A stretch of 12,820 bases of DNA, from contig JAHFBD010000045.1 in assembly GCA_023250175.1 (NCBI GenBank), positions 1-12,820 of the forward strand, written 5' to 3'. Origin of the DNA: Candidatus Melainabacteria bacterium. Its GTDB lineage: Bacteria; Cyanobacteriota; Vampirovibrionia; 2-02-FULL-35-15. The notes below the pieces were generated by a model, which worked only from the letters and a program-made list of their open reading frames with translations, made no database searches and had not been told where the DNA came from. Shown one piece after another: positions 1 to 7,111 of this stretch. Position 1 is the stretch's first letter; each line of letters begins with the position of its first letter. The position numbers and the translations under genes are program-made.

Positions 1-39
1 TTGAGAGTGTAACGAAAAAACCGACGGTAGGTAGAAACT
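1..39 (+). repeat. Dispersed hairpin repeat, copy A (5' truncated by window edge)
   Basis: This matches the second copy (10509-10547) at 34 of 39 positions, including the A6-CCGRC-GG core and the tail GGTAGGTAGAAACT. Only the 3' half is inside the window. The 3' stem arm here is CCGAC (21-25) rather than CCGGC, so a paired 5' arm GTCGG is predicted just upstream of the window. It lies upstream of yraN, in the same orientation as that gene. No known RNA family was recognised. Confidence 0.8.
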
Positions 40-44
40 CTTTG

Positions 45-61
45 TGTAACCCACAGTTACA
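45..61. promoter_or_regulatory. Short inverted repeat upstream of yraN promoter
   Basis: TGTAAC (45-50) and GTTACA (56-61) form a perfect 6-bp inverted repeat around a 5-base centre, CCACA. It sits between repeat copy A and the -35 box of yraN. No T-run follows it, so it does not look like a terminator. It could be an operator half-site pair or the end of an upstream structured element. Function is unknown. Confidence 0.35.
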
Positions 62-65
62 GGAT

Positions 66-94
66 TTGATTAGTAGTAGTTGTACATGTACAAT
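66..94 (+). promoter_or_regulatory. yraN promoter (-35 and -10)
   Basis: TTGATT (66-71) and TACAAT (89-94) are separated by exactly 17 bp, giving 4 of 6 and 5 of 6 matches to the sigma-70 consensus. The expected start of transcription is near 101, three bases before ATG 104, so the yraN mRNA would be leaderless or nearly so. A 14-bp perfect palindrome (80-93) covers the 3' part of the spacer and most of the -10 box. Confidence 0.55.
80..93. promoter_or_regulatory. 14-bp perfect palindrome overlapping the yraN -10 box
   Basis: TTGTACATGTACAA is identical to its reverse complement. It lies within the spacer and -10 region of the predicted yraN promoter, where a dimeric repressor would block RNA polymerase. 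This is an operator-like position, but no regulator gene is in the window and a chance palindrome cannot be excluded in AT-rich DNA. Confidence 0.4.
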
Positions 95-103
95 GTCTCA
101 TGC

Positions 104-469
104 ATGACATCTCAAAGAACCTATGATTTAGGCAAAGAAGGAGAAATTATAGCTTGTAACTTTTTAAAGCAACATGGTTTCTCAATAATAAATCAAAACT
201 GGCGAATAGGAAAACTTGGTGAAATTGATATTATTGCAAAAGACAATAATACAAATGAGCTTACTTTTATAGAAGTAAAGTCAAGAGTGACAAGCATTGA
301 TGATGCAAAAGAATTAATAACAAAGAAAAAGAAAAGCCAGCTTTATAAACTTGCTAAAAACTACCTCTTTTTAAAAAAGATCAATGATTGTGCTTGCAGG
401 TTTGATGTCATTGCTATTAAAATAAATAAGAGTAGTAAAGCTCTTGAACATATTAAAAATGCATTTTAA
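104..469 (+). CDS. yraN: YraN family (UPF0102) PD-(D/E)xK nuclease-like protein
   Basis: This is a 121-residue protein of the YraN/UPF0102 family, small cytoplasmic proteins with a restriction-endonuclease-like fold related to Holliday-junction resolvases; the cellular role is not settled. Visible motifs in order are the N-terminal G-x-x-GE helix with its glutamate, NWR followed by GEIDII (catalytic-type Glu/Asp), FIEVKSR (the E-x-K of the fold), a Lys-rich KKKK-x-QLYKLA helix, and RFDVIAI near the end. Start choice: in-frame TTG 80 and ATG 86 lie inside the predicted promoter and palindrome, whereas ATG 104 follows a TACAAT box by 9 bases and gives the family's usual length. No Shine-Dalgarno is present. 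The recombinase-like gene follows 6 bases after the stop, so the two are probably cotranscribed. Confidence 0.88.
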   Translation: MTSQRTYDLGKEGEIIACNFLKQHGFSIINQNWRIGKLGEIDIIAKDNNTNELTFIEVKSRVTSIDDAKELITKKKKSQLYKLAKNYLFLKKINDCACRFDVIAIKINKSSKALEHIKNAF

Positions 470-475
470 GGATCA

Positions 476-1258
476 ATGCTTGAAGTTATTGAACAATTTA
501 TCAATCAAATTGAGGAAGATCAAAATTTCTCGACAAACACTAAATTTGCCTATCGGGGTGATTTGCGAGATTTATCCAACTATATAGCAAGAACAAATGC
601 TCAATTAAAAGATATAAACCATCTTTGGGTAAAAGAATATTTAAAATATCTGGAGGAAACTAATAAAGAAAGAAATTCTTTCAATAGAAGAGCATCAACA
701 TTAAGAATGTTTTTAAAGTATTTATATAAAAACAGATTAGCTCCTACAAATTATTCATTAATAGTAGATAATCAGACTGCTTTAATAAAGACCCAAGAAT
801 ATACACTGGAAGATGAGGAGATGAAAAAGATATTTGATATTCCAAATTTAAAAATTGATCAGAAATTAATAATACTTTTAATCTCAAAATTAGGTTTATC
901 AGCTACTCAGCTTGAAAGTTTAAATATTCATCAAATAGATTTTGAAAATAAAACAATCAATATTTCTGATACTGAAAAGATTAAATTATCGGAAGAGGTA
1001 TTCTTTGTGCTTAGAGAGTATGTACTCAATATAAGGACACAATTTATCGAGAGTAATGAGTATTTGAATCTACTCTTAAATGCAAGCGGTAAACCAATTA
1101 CTGAAGCTGATGTTTATAAATTAATAAAGAATTTAAGCTCAGAGCTTGGTTTAGAAGGAAAACTTACAACAAGAACATTAAAAAAATTAGCTGTTAAAAA
1201 GATTGATTTGTTTTCAATGCAAAAAGAAGTTTTAAGCATAATAGAAGATGAGATATAA
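476..1258 (+). CDS. Tyrosine-recombinase-like (XerC/D-type) protein, catalytic residues lost
   Basis: This 260-residue protein has a recognisable N-terminal core-binding (SAM-like) domain at about 1-95: FINQIEEDQNFSTNT, then AYRGDL and a WVKEYLKYL helix, as in XerC/XerD. The C-terminal part (about 110-260) follows the integrase fold through the GL-x-x-x-QL-x-x-L helix, the D-F-x-x-x-T-I-I/N-I strand and a late helix. The active site is gone. The first Arg position (normally GLR-x-x-EL) is Ser142, the H-x-x-R box is replaced by L-T-T-R (only Arg233 remains), and no tyrosine occurs after Tyr214. The reading frame is intact, so it has probably been kept as a DNA-binding or structural protein rather than decaying. 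A Shine-Dalgarno AAGGA (468-472) precedes ATG 476 closely. It is cotranscribed with yraN. Confidence 0.72.
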   Translation: MLEVIEQFINQIEEDQNFSTNTKFAYRGDLRDLSNYIARTNAQLKDINHLWVKEYLKYLEETNKERNSFNRRASTLRMFLKYLYKNRLAPTNYSLIVDNQTALIKTQEYTLEDEEMKKIFDIPNLKIDQKLIILLISKLGLSATQLESLNIHQIDFENKTINISDTEKIKLSEEVFFVLREYVLNIRTQFIESNEYLNLLLNASGKPITEADVYKLIKNLSSELGLEGKLTTRTLKKLAVKKIDLFSMQKEVLSIIEDEI

Positions 1259-1259
1259 T
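1254..1259 (+). promoter_or_regulatory. -10 box for dapB inside the end of the upstream gene
   Basis: A perfect TATAAT overlaps the TAA stop (1256-1258) of the recombinase-like gene and lies 6 bases before ATG 1266. The upstream -35 region (about 1231-1237) is a poor match. If used, the dapB transcript would start at or next to its initiation codon. Confidence 0.4.
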
Positions 1260-1265
1260 AATTTT

Positions 1266-2081
1266 ATGCCAAAAGATATTAAAGTTTTAGTATGCGGAGC
1301 CACAGGAAAAATGGGACAAGCTGTTGTTCGTGCAGTTGATGCTACTCCTGGCTTTAAACTAGTTTCAGCAGTGGACAGAAGTGATAATGTAAGCCTAGGT
1401 AAGGATATTGGTTCGATCTGTGGTATTGAAGAAACCGGTATTAAGTTAACAGGTAGATTAAAAGAAACTATATCTAAATCTGAACCAGATGTTATGGTTG
1501 ATTTCACAATGCCAGAAATTGTTTGTGCAAATGCTGAAATAGGATTAAAAGCCGGTGTAAGAGTAGTCATCGGTACAACAGGAATGACAAAAGATGATAT
1601 AAATGAACTGTCAAAACTATCAAAACAAAATGCAACCGGTGTAGTTATAGCACCTAATTTTGCAATTGGTGCAATTCTAATGATGAAGTTTGCAAAAGAC
1701 GCAAGTAAATATTTTGCACATGCTGAAATTATTGAATATCATCATGATAAAAAAATTGATGCTCCAAGTGGTACCTCCATTAAATCAGCAGAGCTCATGT
1801 CACAAGCCAGAAAAGAGTTTGGTCGAGATTCTCTCAAAGAAAAAGAAATGCTAAAAGGAGCACGGGGTGCAATAGGAGATGGAAATATTCATATTCATAG
1901 CGTAAGACTACCGGGCTTAATAGCTCATCAAGAAATACTTTTGGCTGGTCCTGGTCAAACATTGACTATTCGACATGATTCATACGATAGAACTTCTTTC
2001 ATGCCTGGAGTTTTAATGGCTATTAAAAAAGTAATGGAATTAGATCATCTCATATATGGATTAGAAAATATTGTTGCATAA
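1266..2081 (+). CDS. dapB: 4-hydroxy-tetrahydrodipicolinate reductase
   Basis: This cytoplasmic NAD(P)H-dependent enzyme (271 residues, normal length) makes tetrahydrodipicolinate in the diaminopimelate/lysine pathway, feeding peptidoglycan and protein synthesis. Visible features are the nucleotide-binding GATGKMG (11-17), VDFT (78-81), GTTG (103-106), APNFAIG, and the catalytic segment with His159-His160, Lys163 and DAPSGT (165-170). The C-terminal RLPGL-AHQE and SFMPGVL segments are the form I associate with cyanobacterial DapB. Start: ATG 1266 places the Rossmann strand at the usual distance and sits 6 bases after a TATAAT. An in-frame ATG at 1248 overlaps the upstream gene and would add six residues. 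Neither start has a Shine-Dalgarno. It ends 13 bases before the convergent binding-protein operon, and no clear terminator is visible between them. Confidence 0.95.
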   Translation: MPKDIKVLVCGATGKMGQAVVRAVDATPGFKLVSAVDRSDNVSLGKDIGSICGIEETGIKLTGRLKETISKSEPDVMVDFTMPEIVCANAEIGLKAGVRVVIGTTGMTKDDINELSKLSKQNATGVVIAPNFAIGAILMMKFAKDASKYFAHAEIIEYHHDKKIDAPSGTSIKSAELMSQARKEFGRDSLKEKEMLKGARGAIGDGNIHIHSVRLPGLIAHQEILLAGPGQTLTIRHDSYDRTSFMPGVLMAIKKVMELDHLIYGLENIVA

Positions 2082-2094
2082 TATCATAAAAAAA

Positions 2095-3228
2095 TTATTC
2101 TATTAGAACAAACATTCCATCTTTTACCTGATATATAGAGAATTTAGGAGCAACCAAATCTCCGTGCAAATCAAAGGAAATTGGACCTGTTAGTCCTGGA
2201 TAATCTTTTGTCTGTGCAACAGCCTTTGCAATTTTCTCCGAGTTGTTTTCTTTTACTTTTTCAATAGCAGAAATTAAAATATTAGCAGCATCAAACGAAT
2301 TAGCCGAATAAACACCAAGATCTTTGCCAAAGCTCTCTTTGTAGATCTTAACAAAGCTCTGATCTTTCACTTCTGGAAGTGCTACTACTCTCACTCCTTC
2401 ACTGTATTCTTTTGCATTGCTAATTAGATCTGGATCATACAAGCCTTCACCTCCAAGAACAACAGCATTTGCATTTGCTTTTCTTAAGGCTCTTAAAAAA
2501 TTAGGAGCATCGCTATATTCTCCTACAAAGAAAATAAGATCGGGAGATTTTTCCTTTATTGAGGGGACTTGTTTCACAAGATCATCAGTGCCTACTCTAT
2601 GCATTTTATAAAAGACAATTCTTGCATCATCTGATAAATTATTTATTTGTTTTGAAAACTCCGAGGCAAGGCTTAATCCATAGATTTCATTGTTATAAAC
2701 AATAGCAATTCGTTTGAATTTATTTTCTACAGCATGTCTTGCTGCTACTTCCCCCTGTTGATCATCTCTTCCAATTGTTCTAAACACATAGCCTCTAACG
2801 GGTTCACGCTCTGTAAAGCGAGGACTTGTAGAAGCTGGGGAAATTTCTACTATCATTGCTTTTGAATAAATTTCAGATGCCGGAATTGAAATATCAGAAT
2901 TCAAATGCCCGATTACACCTAAGACCATTTCATCGACTAAATTTTTAGCTCTCCATGTACCCTCACCTGCCAAACCACCATCATCTACTTTTATTAGTTT
3001 TATTTTTTGTCCGTCTATACCACCTTGTTTATTTTTAAAACTAACAGCTAGCTCTGCACCATTGACTATAGAATGCCCTAATGCTTCATATGGACCAATT
3101 TGTGGAGCAATAACTGCTACTTTATAAGCTTCTTTAGGTGTATTAGATATCTTTGCACAGCCAGATAGTAATAAGATGCTGAACAAAAGGCAACAGTTAA
3201 TTGTAAATCTCAAATTTGTTTTATCCAT
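2095..3228 (-). CDS. LivJ-like ABC transporter substrate-binding lipoprotein (second paralogue)
   Basis: This 377-residue type I periplasmic-binding-fold protein is of the branched-chain amino acid/urea/amide receptor family. A short hydrophobic signal ends in the lipobox L-S-G-C with Cys24, so it is predicted to be lipid-anchored outside the cytoplasmic membrane. Family landmarks are AVIAPQIGPYEALG, NGAELAV, GGI-G-KI-L, DDGGL, the ligand-loop motif SPASTSP (positioned like the Ser/Thr loop of LivJ), and RTIGRDDQQG. Start: ATG 3228 has AAAGGTGA just upstream; an in-frame GTG at 3234 overlaps that Shine-Dalgarno and is less likely. It overlaps the stop of the upstream paralogue by 8 bases (ATGGATAA), so translation is probably coupled. 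Close similarity to its neighbour points to tandem duplication. The substrate is not predictable, and no permease or ATPase gene is in the window. Confidence 0.85.
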   Translation of the reverse strand: MDKTNLRFTINCCLLFSILLLSGCAKISNTPKEAYKVAVIAPQIGPYEALGHSIVNGAELAVSFKNKQGGIDGQKIKLIKVDDGGLAGEGTWRAKNLVDEMVLGVIGHLNSDISIPASEIYSKAMIVEISPASTSPRFTEREPVRGYVFRTIGRDDQQGEVAARHAVENKFKRIAIVYNNEIYGLSLASEFSKQINNLSDDARIVFYKMHRVGTDDLVKQVPSIKEKSPDLIFFVGEYSDAPNFLRALRKANANAVVLGGEGLYDPDLISNAKEYSEGVRVVALPEVKDQSFVKIYKESFGKDLGVYSANSFDAANILISAIEKVKENNSEKIAKAVAQTKDYPGLTGPISFDLHGDLVAPKFSIYQVKDGMFVLIE

Positions 3229-4429
3229 GTTCACCTTTCACTACTACAAATTTTCCATTTATAACTTTATTAAAAACAAACCCTAAAGTAGTTAAATCTC
3301 CATCTTTATTAAATGAGATTTTCCCAGTCACACCTTTAAAATTTTGCGTAGCCGCCACAATTTTTGCAATCTTATCTGAATCCTTTTCCTTTACTTGTTT
3401 GATTGCTTCAATGAGTATATTGGTAGCATCATAAGCATTGGCCGTATAGCCTGTAGGTTCTTGCTCAAATCGTTTTTTATATCTTAATATAAAATCTTCA
3501 TCTTGAATTGGAGGAGCTGAAATGACTAGCGCTCCTTCGGTATTCTTGCCTCCATATCGGATAAACTCATCATGATAAACACCGTCACCACCGATAAACT
3601 GCACATTTGTTAGTCCATATTTAGGAAATCCTCTTACTAAGTTTCCTCCATCATTGTATTCTCCCGCCAAAACAACAACATCTGGCTTACTAAATGAAAT
3701 CTGTGTGAGCAAAGAATCGTAATCTGGTTTTCCTCTCTCAATCCTGCTATAAAAAACGATTTCAGGTTTATTAGATTTATTATTTGCTTCTGCATGTGCT
3801 TTTAATGATCGCGCGAATTCGCCAGATAAACTTCTTCCGTATTCACGATTACTATATAGCAAGGCTATTTTTTTAAATCCATGTTTAATAATGTAATCTA
3901 CTATCATCTTGCCTTGAGTATCATCTCTACCAATCGTTCTAAACACATATCCTCTTACATCTTTTCTTTCAGTAAAGTAAGGGACTGTACTTCCAGGGCT
4001 AATTTGAACAATCATTGCATTAGCATAAAACTCAGAAGCAGGAATTGAAATATCAGAATCTACATGACCCACAACTCCAAGAACCATTTCAGTTCTGGTC
4101 AAACGATAAGCAAAAAAAGATCCCTCTCCTACTAAGCCTCCGTCATCTTCTTTAATTAAGACAATCTTTTTCCCATTAATTCCACCTTTTTCATTAGCTT
4201 CTTCTACTGCAAGTTCTGCACCATTAATAACAGAAGTTCCTAAAGCTGGATCAGTACCTGTCATTGGAGCTATAGCTGCAATTTTATAAACATCTTCAGC
4301 TCCTGGCGGTCTAACACAGCCATTTAACAACAGGACTATAGACAATAAAGAAAATATAAACCACAGATTTTTTGAATATCCATAATCTATAGATTTGTAA
4401 TTTGATTTATTTTTGATTTTCATATTCAT
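3221..4429 (-). CDS. LivJ-like ABC transporter substrate-binding lipoprotein (first paralogue)
   Basis: This 402-residue paralogue of the next gene has the same type I binding-protein fold. A basic N-terminus is followed by a hydrophobic stretch (about 22-35) and the lipobox L-N-G-C with Cys38, so it is probably a surface lipoprotein. Landmarks are IAAIAPMTGTDPALG, NGAELAVEEAN, EDDGGLVGEG, the ligand-loop motif SPGSTVP, and RTIGRDDTQG, with a second lobe ending GKISFNKDGD. ATG 4429 lies 8 bases after the stop of the PstS-like gene, with no obvious Shine-Dalgarno; ATG 4423 is an alternative. Family members bind amino acids, amides or urea, but the ligand here cannot be read from sequence. The divergence between the two copies fits ligand specialisation, which is inference. 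Confidence 0.85.
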   Translation of the reverse strand: MNMKIKNKSNYKSIDYGYSKNLWFIFSLLSIVLLLNGCVRPPGAEDVYKIAAIAPMTGTDPALGTSVINGAELAVEEANEKGGINGKKIVLIKEDDGGLVGEGSFFAYRLTRTEMVLGVVGHVDSDISIPASEFYANAMIVQISPGSTVPYFTERKDVRGYVFRTIGRDDTQGKMIVDYIIKHGFKKIALLYSNREYGRSLSGEFARSLKAHAEANNKSNKPEIVFYSRIERGKPDYDSLLTQISFSKPDVVVLAGEYNDGGNLVRGFPKYGLTNVQFIGGDGVYHDEFIRYGGKNTEGALVISAPPIQDEDFILRYKKRFEQEPTGYTANAYDATNILIEAIKQVKEKDSDKIAKIVAATQNFKGVTGKISFNKDGDLTTLGFVFNKVINGKFVVVKGEHG

Positions 4430-4437
4430 TGTTTAGT

Positions 4438-5313
4438 TTAATAGTTATTAATTTTATCTAATTCTTCGTGAGTTGTTATTAGTTTAATTGGTAAAAATCC
4501 TTCCTGTGTAACAATATCTTGTCCTTCTGGTCCTAATACATAATAAATATACGCTAAATCTAAACTAGCAGAATCTTTTTTGATTCCATAATAAAGATCT
4601 CTAAACAAAGGATATCTGCCTTTATACGCTGCTGCATAAGTCGGGGGGACAGCGTTTACAGAAATAGCTTTAACCGTACTATCAAGATAACTAAATGGTA
4701 AGTAGCCAATAGCATACTTAAAATTTGCAATATTTGATTTCATTTCAGCACTTGAATTAGTCACAACTGACATTAATGTAATAAGAGTACCTGCTATTTT
4801 TTTTGCTTTTGACTTTCCCATTACTAGCTCTTCAATTGCAGCTCTTGTACCATTTCCAGATGAATCATTAATCAGTAAAATTGGTTTACTCAATGGACTC
4901 CCAAGTTCTTTCCAGTTTGTGATCTTCCCAGATAAAACATCTTTTAGTTGTTCCATAGAAATGTTCTTAACCGGATTTGATGGATGAACTACAACTGCAA
5001 GAACATCATGTGCAATTACAAAAACTCTTAGATTTTTACTTTCATCACTTGTAAAGTCCCTGGAGCTTGCAGCAATTTGAGCAATATTATTTAATACTGC
5101 AATTGGACCTGCGCTAGATCCACCTCCTTGTACTAAAACATCAACACCAACTTTTTTCTTATATTGTGTTGCAAGATGTTCAGATAAAGGAAGCATTGTG
5201 GTCGAACCAACAATAATTAACCTTGGTAATTTTGCAAAGCATAAATTACAAGATAAACAAGAAGATAAAATAATGCTACAAAGAAGAATGAAGAGACGGT
5301 ATTGTATAGTCAT
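4438..5313 (-). CDS. PstS-like phosphate-type substrate-binding protein
   Basis: This 291-residue type II periplasmic-binding-fold protein resembles PstS. The N-terminal GSTTMLPLSE (phosphate-loop-like strand), the GGGSSAG motif, the IA-ASSRDF segment, the DVLAVVVHPSNPV hinge, and ITNWKELG followed by DSSGNGTR are typical of phosphate-binding PstS. The N-terminus is a signal peptide, but its type is ambiguous. L-S-S-C (Cys19) fits a lipobox, while a cut after CFA (residue 27) would fit signal peptidase I; the segment holds four cysteines (12, 19, 22, 25). It is first in a three-gene minus-strand operon, 8 bases before the LivJ-like pair. The promoter is shared back-to-back with recN. The usual pstCAB genes are absent here, so phosphate uptake is not assured; sensing or scavenging are alternatives. 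Confidence 0.83.
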   Translation of the reverse strand: MTIQYRLFILLCSIILSSCLSCNLCFAKLPRLIIVGSTTMLPLSEHLATQYKKKVGVDVLVQGGGSSAGPIAVLNNIAQIAASSRDFTSDESKNLRVFVIAHDVLAVVVHPSNPVKNISMEQLKDVLSGKITNWKELGSPLSKPILLINDSSGNGTRAAIEELVMGKSKAKKIAGTLITLMSVVTNSSAEMKSNIANFKYAIGYLPFSYLDSTVKAISVNAVPPTYAAAYKGRYPLFRDLYYGIKKDSASLDLAYIYYVLGPEGQDIVTQEGFLPIKLITTHEELDKINNY

Positions 5314-5329
5314 GACTTATTGCTCGATA

Positions 5330-5341
5330 CTATTATAATAG
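5330..5341. promoter_or_regulatory. Bidirectional -10 palindrome between recN and the binding-protein operon
   Basis: CTATTATAATAG is a perfect 12-bp palindrome in the 34-bp divergent gap. It gives TATAAT on the plus strand (5334-5339), 8 bases before recN ATG 5348, and TATAAT on the minus strand (5337-5332), 18 bases before ATG 5313. Possible -35 boxes are weak: ATGACT at 5312-5317 for recN, and TTGGGT on the minus strand at 5359-5354. The two promoters overlap completely, so polymerases would compete for the same DNA. Confidence 0.55.
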
Positions 5342-5347
5342 ATATCA

Positions 5348-7111
5348 ATGCTTACCCAACTTACTATTAAGAACTTTGCCATTATTGACGAGTTAGAAAT
5401 TAACTTTAAAAATAGTCTTTCTGTTATAACAGGGGAAACAGGAGCGGGAAAATCAATAATCTTTGAGGCCTTGGATTTTTTGTTAGGCTCAAGAGTTACT
5501 ACAGATATTATTAAAAACAGTACAAGCAAAGCACTGGTAGAAGGAATTTTTAGTTTAAACAAATCTATCATTTTACAAGATTGGTTTCTTGAAAATGGTT
5601 TTGACTTCTCAAATGAACTTATTATTTCTAGAGAGTTATCTAGTCAAGGTTCAAAAGTAAGAATAAACGGTTCTTTAGCTAATGTATCTCATCTAATATT
5701 TCTCAAACCACATCTGACAAATATACATGAACAAAGTGAACACCTTGAGCTTTTAAAAACCGAAAATCAGTTAGGCATAATAGACAACTATGGCAATATT
5801 AATCACAAAAAGATTTTAGAAGAGTATAGAAATGCTTTTGAAGAATATAAAACTCTAAAGCTAAAGCTAAATAATTATTATGAAAGTTCTAAAGGGTTGA
5901 TAAAAAAGATAGAGTACCTAAAACATGAGATTAATGAAATAAAATCAGCTAATATTAAAGACCAAAATGAAGAAAACGAATTATTAGCAAAAAGAGAGGC
6001 TTTATTAAATAAGAAAGAATTAATTGACAATGCAAATTTAATTAGTGAAATAATCAATAATAATGACTCTGGTTCTGGAAGTATCTATCAAAATGAATCT
6101 TTACAAAGTAAATTAGTACAAATTAAAAAGTTGTTAATGAACTCAAATGAGCATGACAAAGGATTTGAACCCTATATAGAGCTAGTAGAAGATATCATTC
6201 TTCAAATAAAAGACTTATCCCATTTTACTAATGACTACCTAAACACTTTTACAAGTGATGACCTACTACAACAAATTGAAGAGAGGTTGGATTTATTCTA
6301 TAGACTAAAGAAAAAATATGGAATATCTATTTTAGAAATTAAGGATTACTATAGTAGAATCCAAAAAGAACTAAAAGGACTTGAAGAAAATACAATTTCT
6401 GAAAATGATTTACAAGAATCATTCAATAAAAAAGAGCAAGAGATTAATGTTCTTTCTGAAAAGCTAACCAAATCAAGAGAAAGTCTTGTAAGCAATTTTG
6501 TTAATAGGCTACATGAAGAATTAATAACATTGGGATTTAATAAAAACGGTGAGACATCACATCCAATTATAGTTATTGAATTTACTCCATGTGATTTATC
6601 CCCATCCGGCAAAGAACAAATACAATTTTTATTCTCTTCAAATCCAGATGAGCCCCCAAGATCATTATTAAAAGTAGCATCTGGAGGTGAGCTATCTCGA
6701 ATAATGCTAGGAATAAAATCAGTTATTTGCAATAACAGCATGGAATCTTCATTAGCCATGCTATTTGATGAAATTGATATGGGTGTTAGTGGTGAAATTG
6801 CATCTAATGTAGCAAAAAAATTATATAAGATTTCTAAATCAAATCAAGCAATATGCATAACCCACCAGCCAATAATTGTAGCAATGGCAGATACACACTA
6901 TGTAATTGAAAAAAATATAATTGATGGGATCACTCAGGTATTAGTTAAAGAAATTTCTAACAGTGAAAGAGCAAATGCACTTGCTATATTACTTACACCA
7001 GAAAAAAGATTAAAAGATGGCATAACTGAGGATGCAAAACAATTTGCAAAATCACTTTTAGAGAATGCTAGGCAATTTAAAGAGAAAGACTCATTACTCA
7101 AATTATCGTGA
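5348..7111 (+). CDS. recN: DNA repair protein RecN (SMC-like ATPase)
   Basis: RecN is a cytoplasmic SMC-family ATPase that acts at DNA double-strand breaks together with RecA. The 587-residue protein has the N-terminal FAIID motif and Walker A GETGAGKS (29-36). Charged coiled-coil arms run through about 160-400 and include the RecN hallmark EERLDLFYRLKKKYG. The ABC signature SGGELS is at 445-450, Walker B is LFDEID with Asp474-Glu475, followed by GVSGEIAS, and the switch segment is ICITHQP. Length is slightly above the usual 550-570. ATG 5348 has no Shine-Dalgarno and is 8 bases from a TATAAT, so the transcript leader would be minimal. It is divergent from the binding-protein operon, and its stop overlaps the stop of the convergent HEAT gene by 9 bp. 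No LexA-type SOS box was recognised in the short promoter. Confidence 0.96.
   Translation: MLTQLTIKNFAIIDELEINFKNSLSVITGETGAGKSIIFEALDFLLGSRVTTDIIKNSTSKALVEGIFSLNKSIILQDWFLENGFDFSNELIISRELSSQGSKVRINGSLANVSHLIFLKPHLTNIHEQSEHLELLKTENQLGIIDNYGNINHKKILEEYRNAFEEYKTLKLKLNNYYESSKGLIKKIEYLKHEINEIKSANIKDQNEENELLAKREALLNKKELIDNANLISEIINNNDSGSGSIYQNESLQSKLVQIKKLLMNSNEHDKGFEPYIELVEDIILQIKDLSHFTNDYLNTFTSDDLLQQIEERLDLFYRLKKKYGISILEIKDYYSRIQKELKGLEENTISENDLQESFNKKEQEINVLSEKLTKSRESLVSNFVNRLHEELITLGFNKNGETSHPIIVIEFTPCDLSPSGKEQIQFLFSSNPDEPPRSLLKVASGGELSRIMLGIKSVICNNSMESSLAMLFDEIDMGVSGEIASNVAKKLYKISKSNQAICITHQPIIVAMADTHYVIEKNIIDGITQVLVKEISNSERANALAILLTPEKRLKDGITEDAKQFAKSLLENARQFKEKDSLLKLS

Noticed and set aside
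1248..1265. Earlier dapB start at ATG 1248
   Set aside because: It is possible, but it overlaps the upstream gene, has no Shine-Dalgarno and adds six residues before the conserved start. ATG 1266 with TATAAT 6 bases upstream is preferred, at modest certainty.
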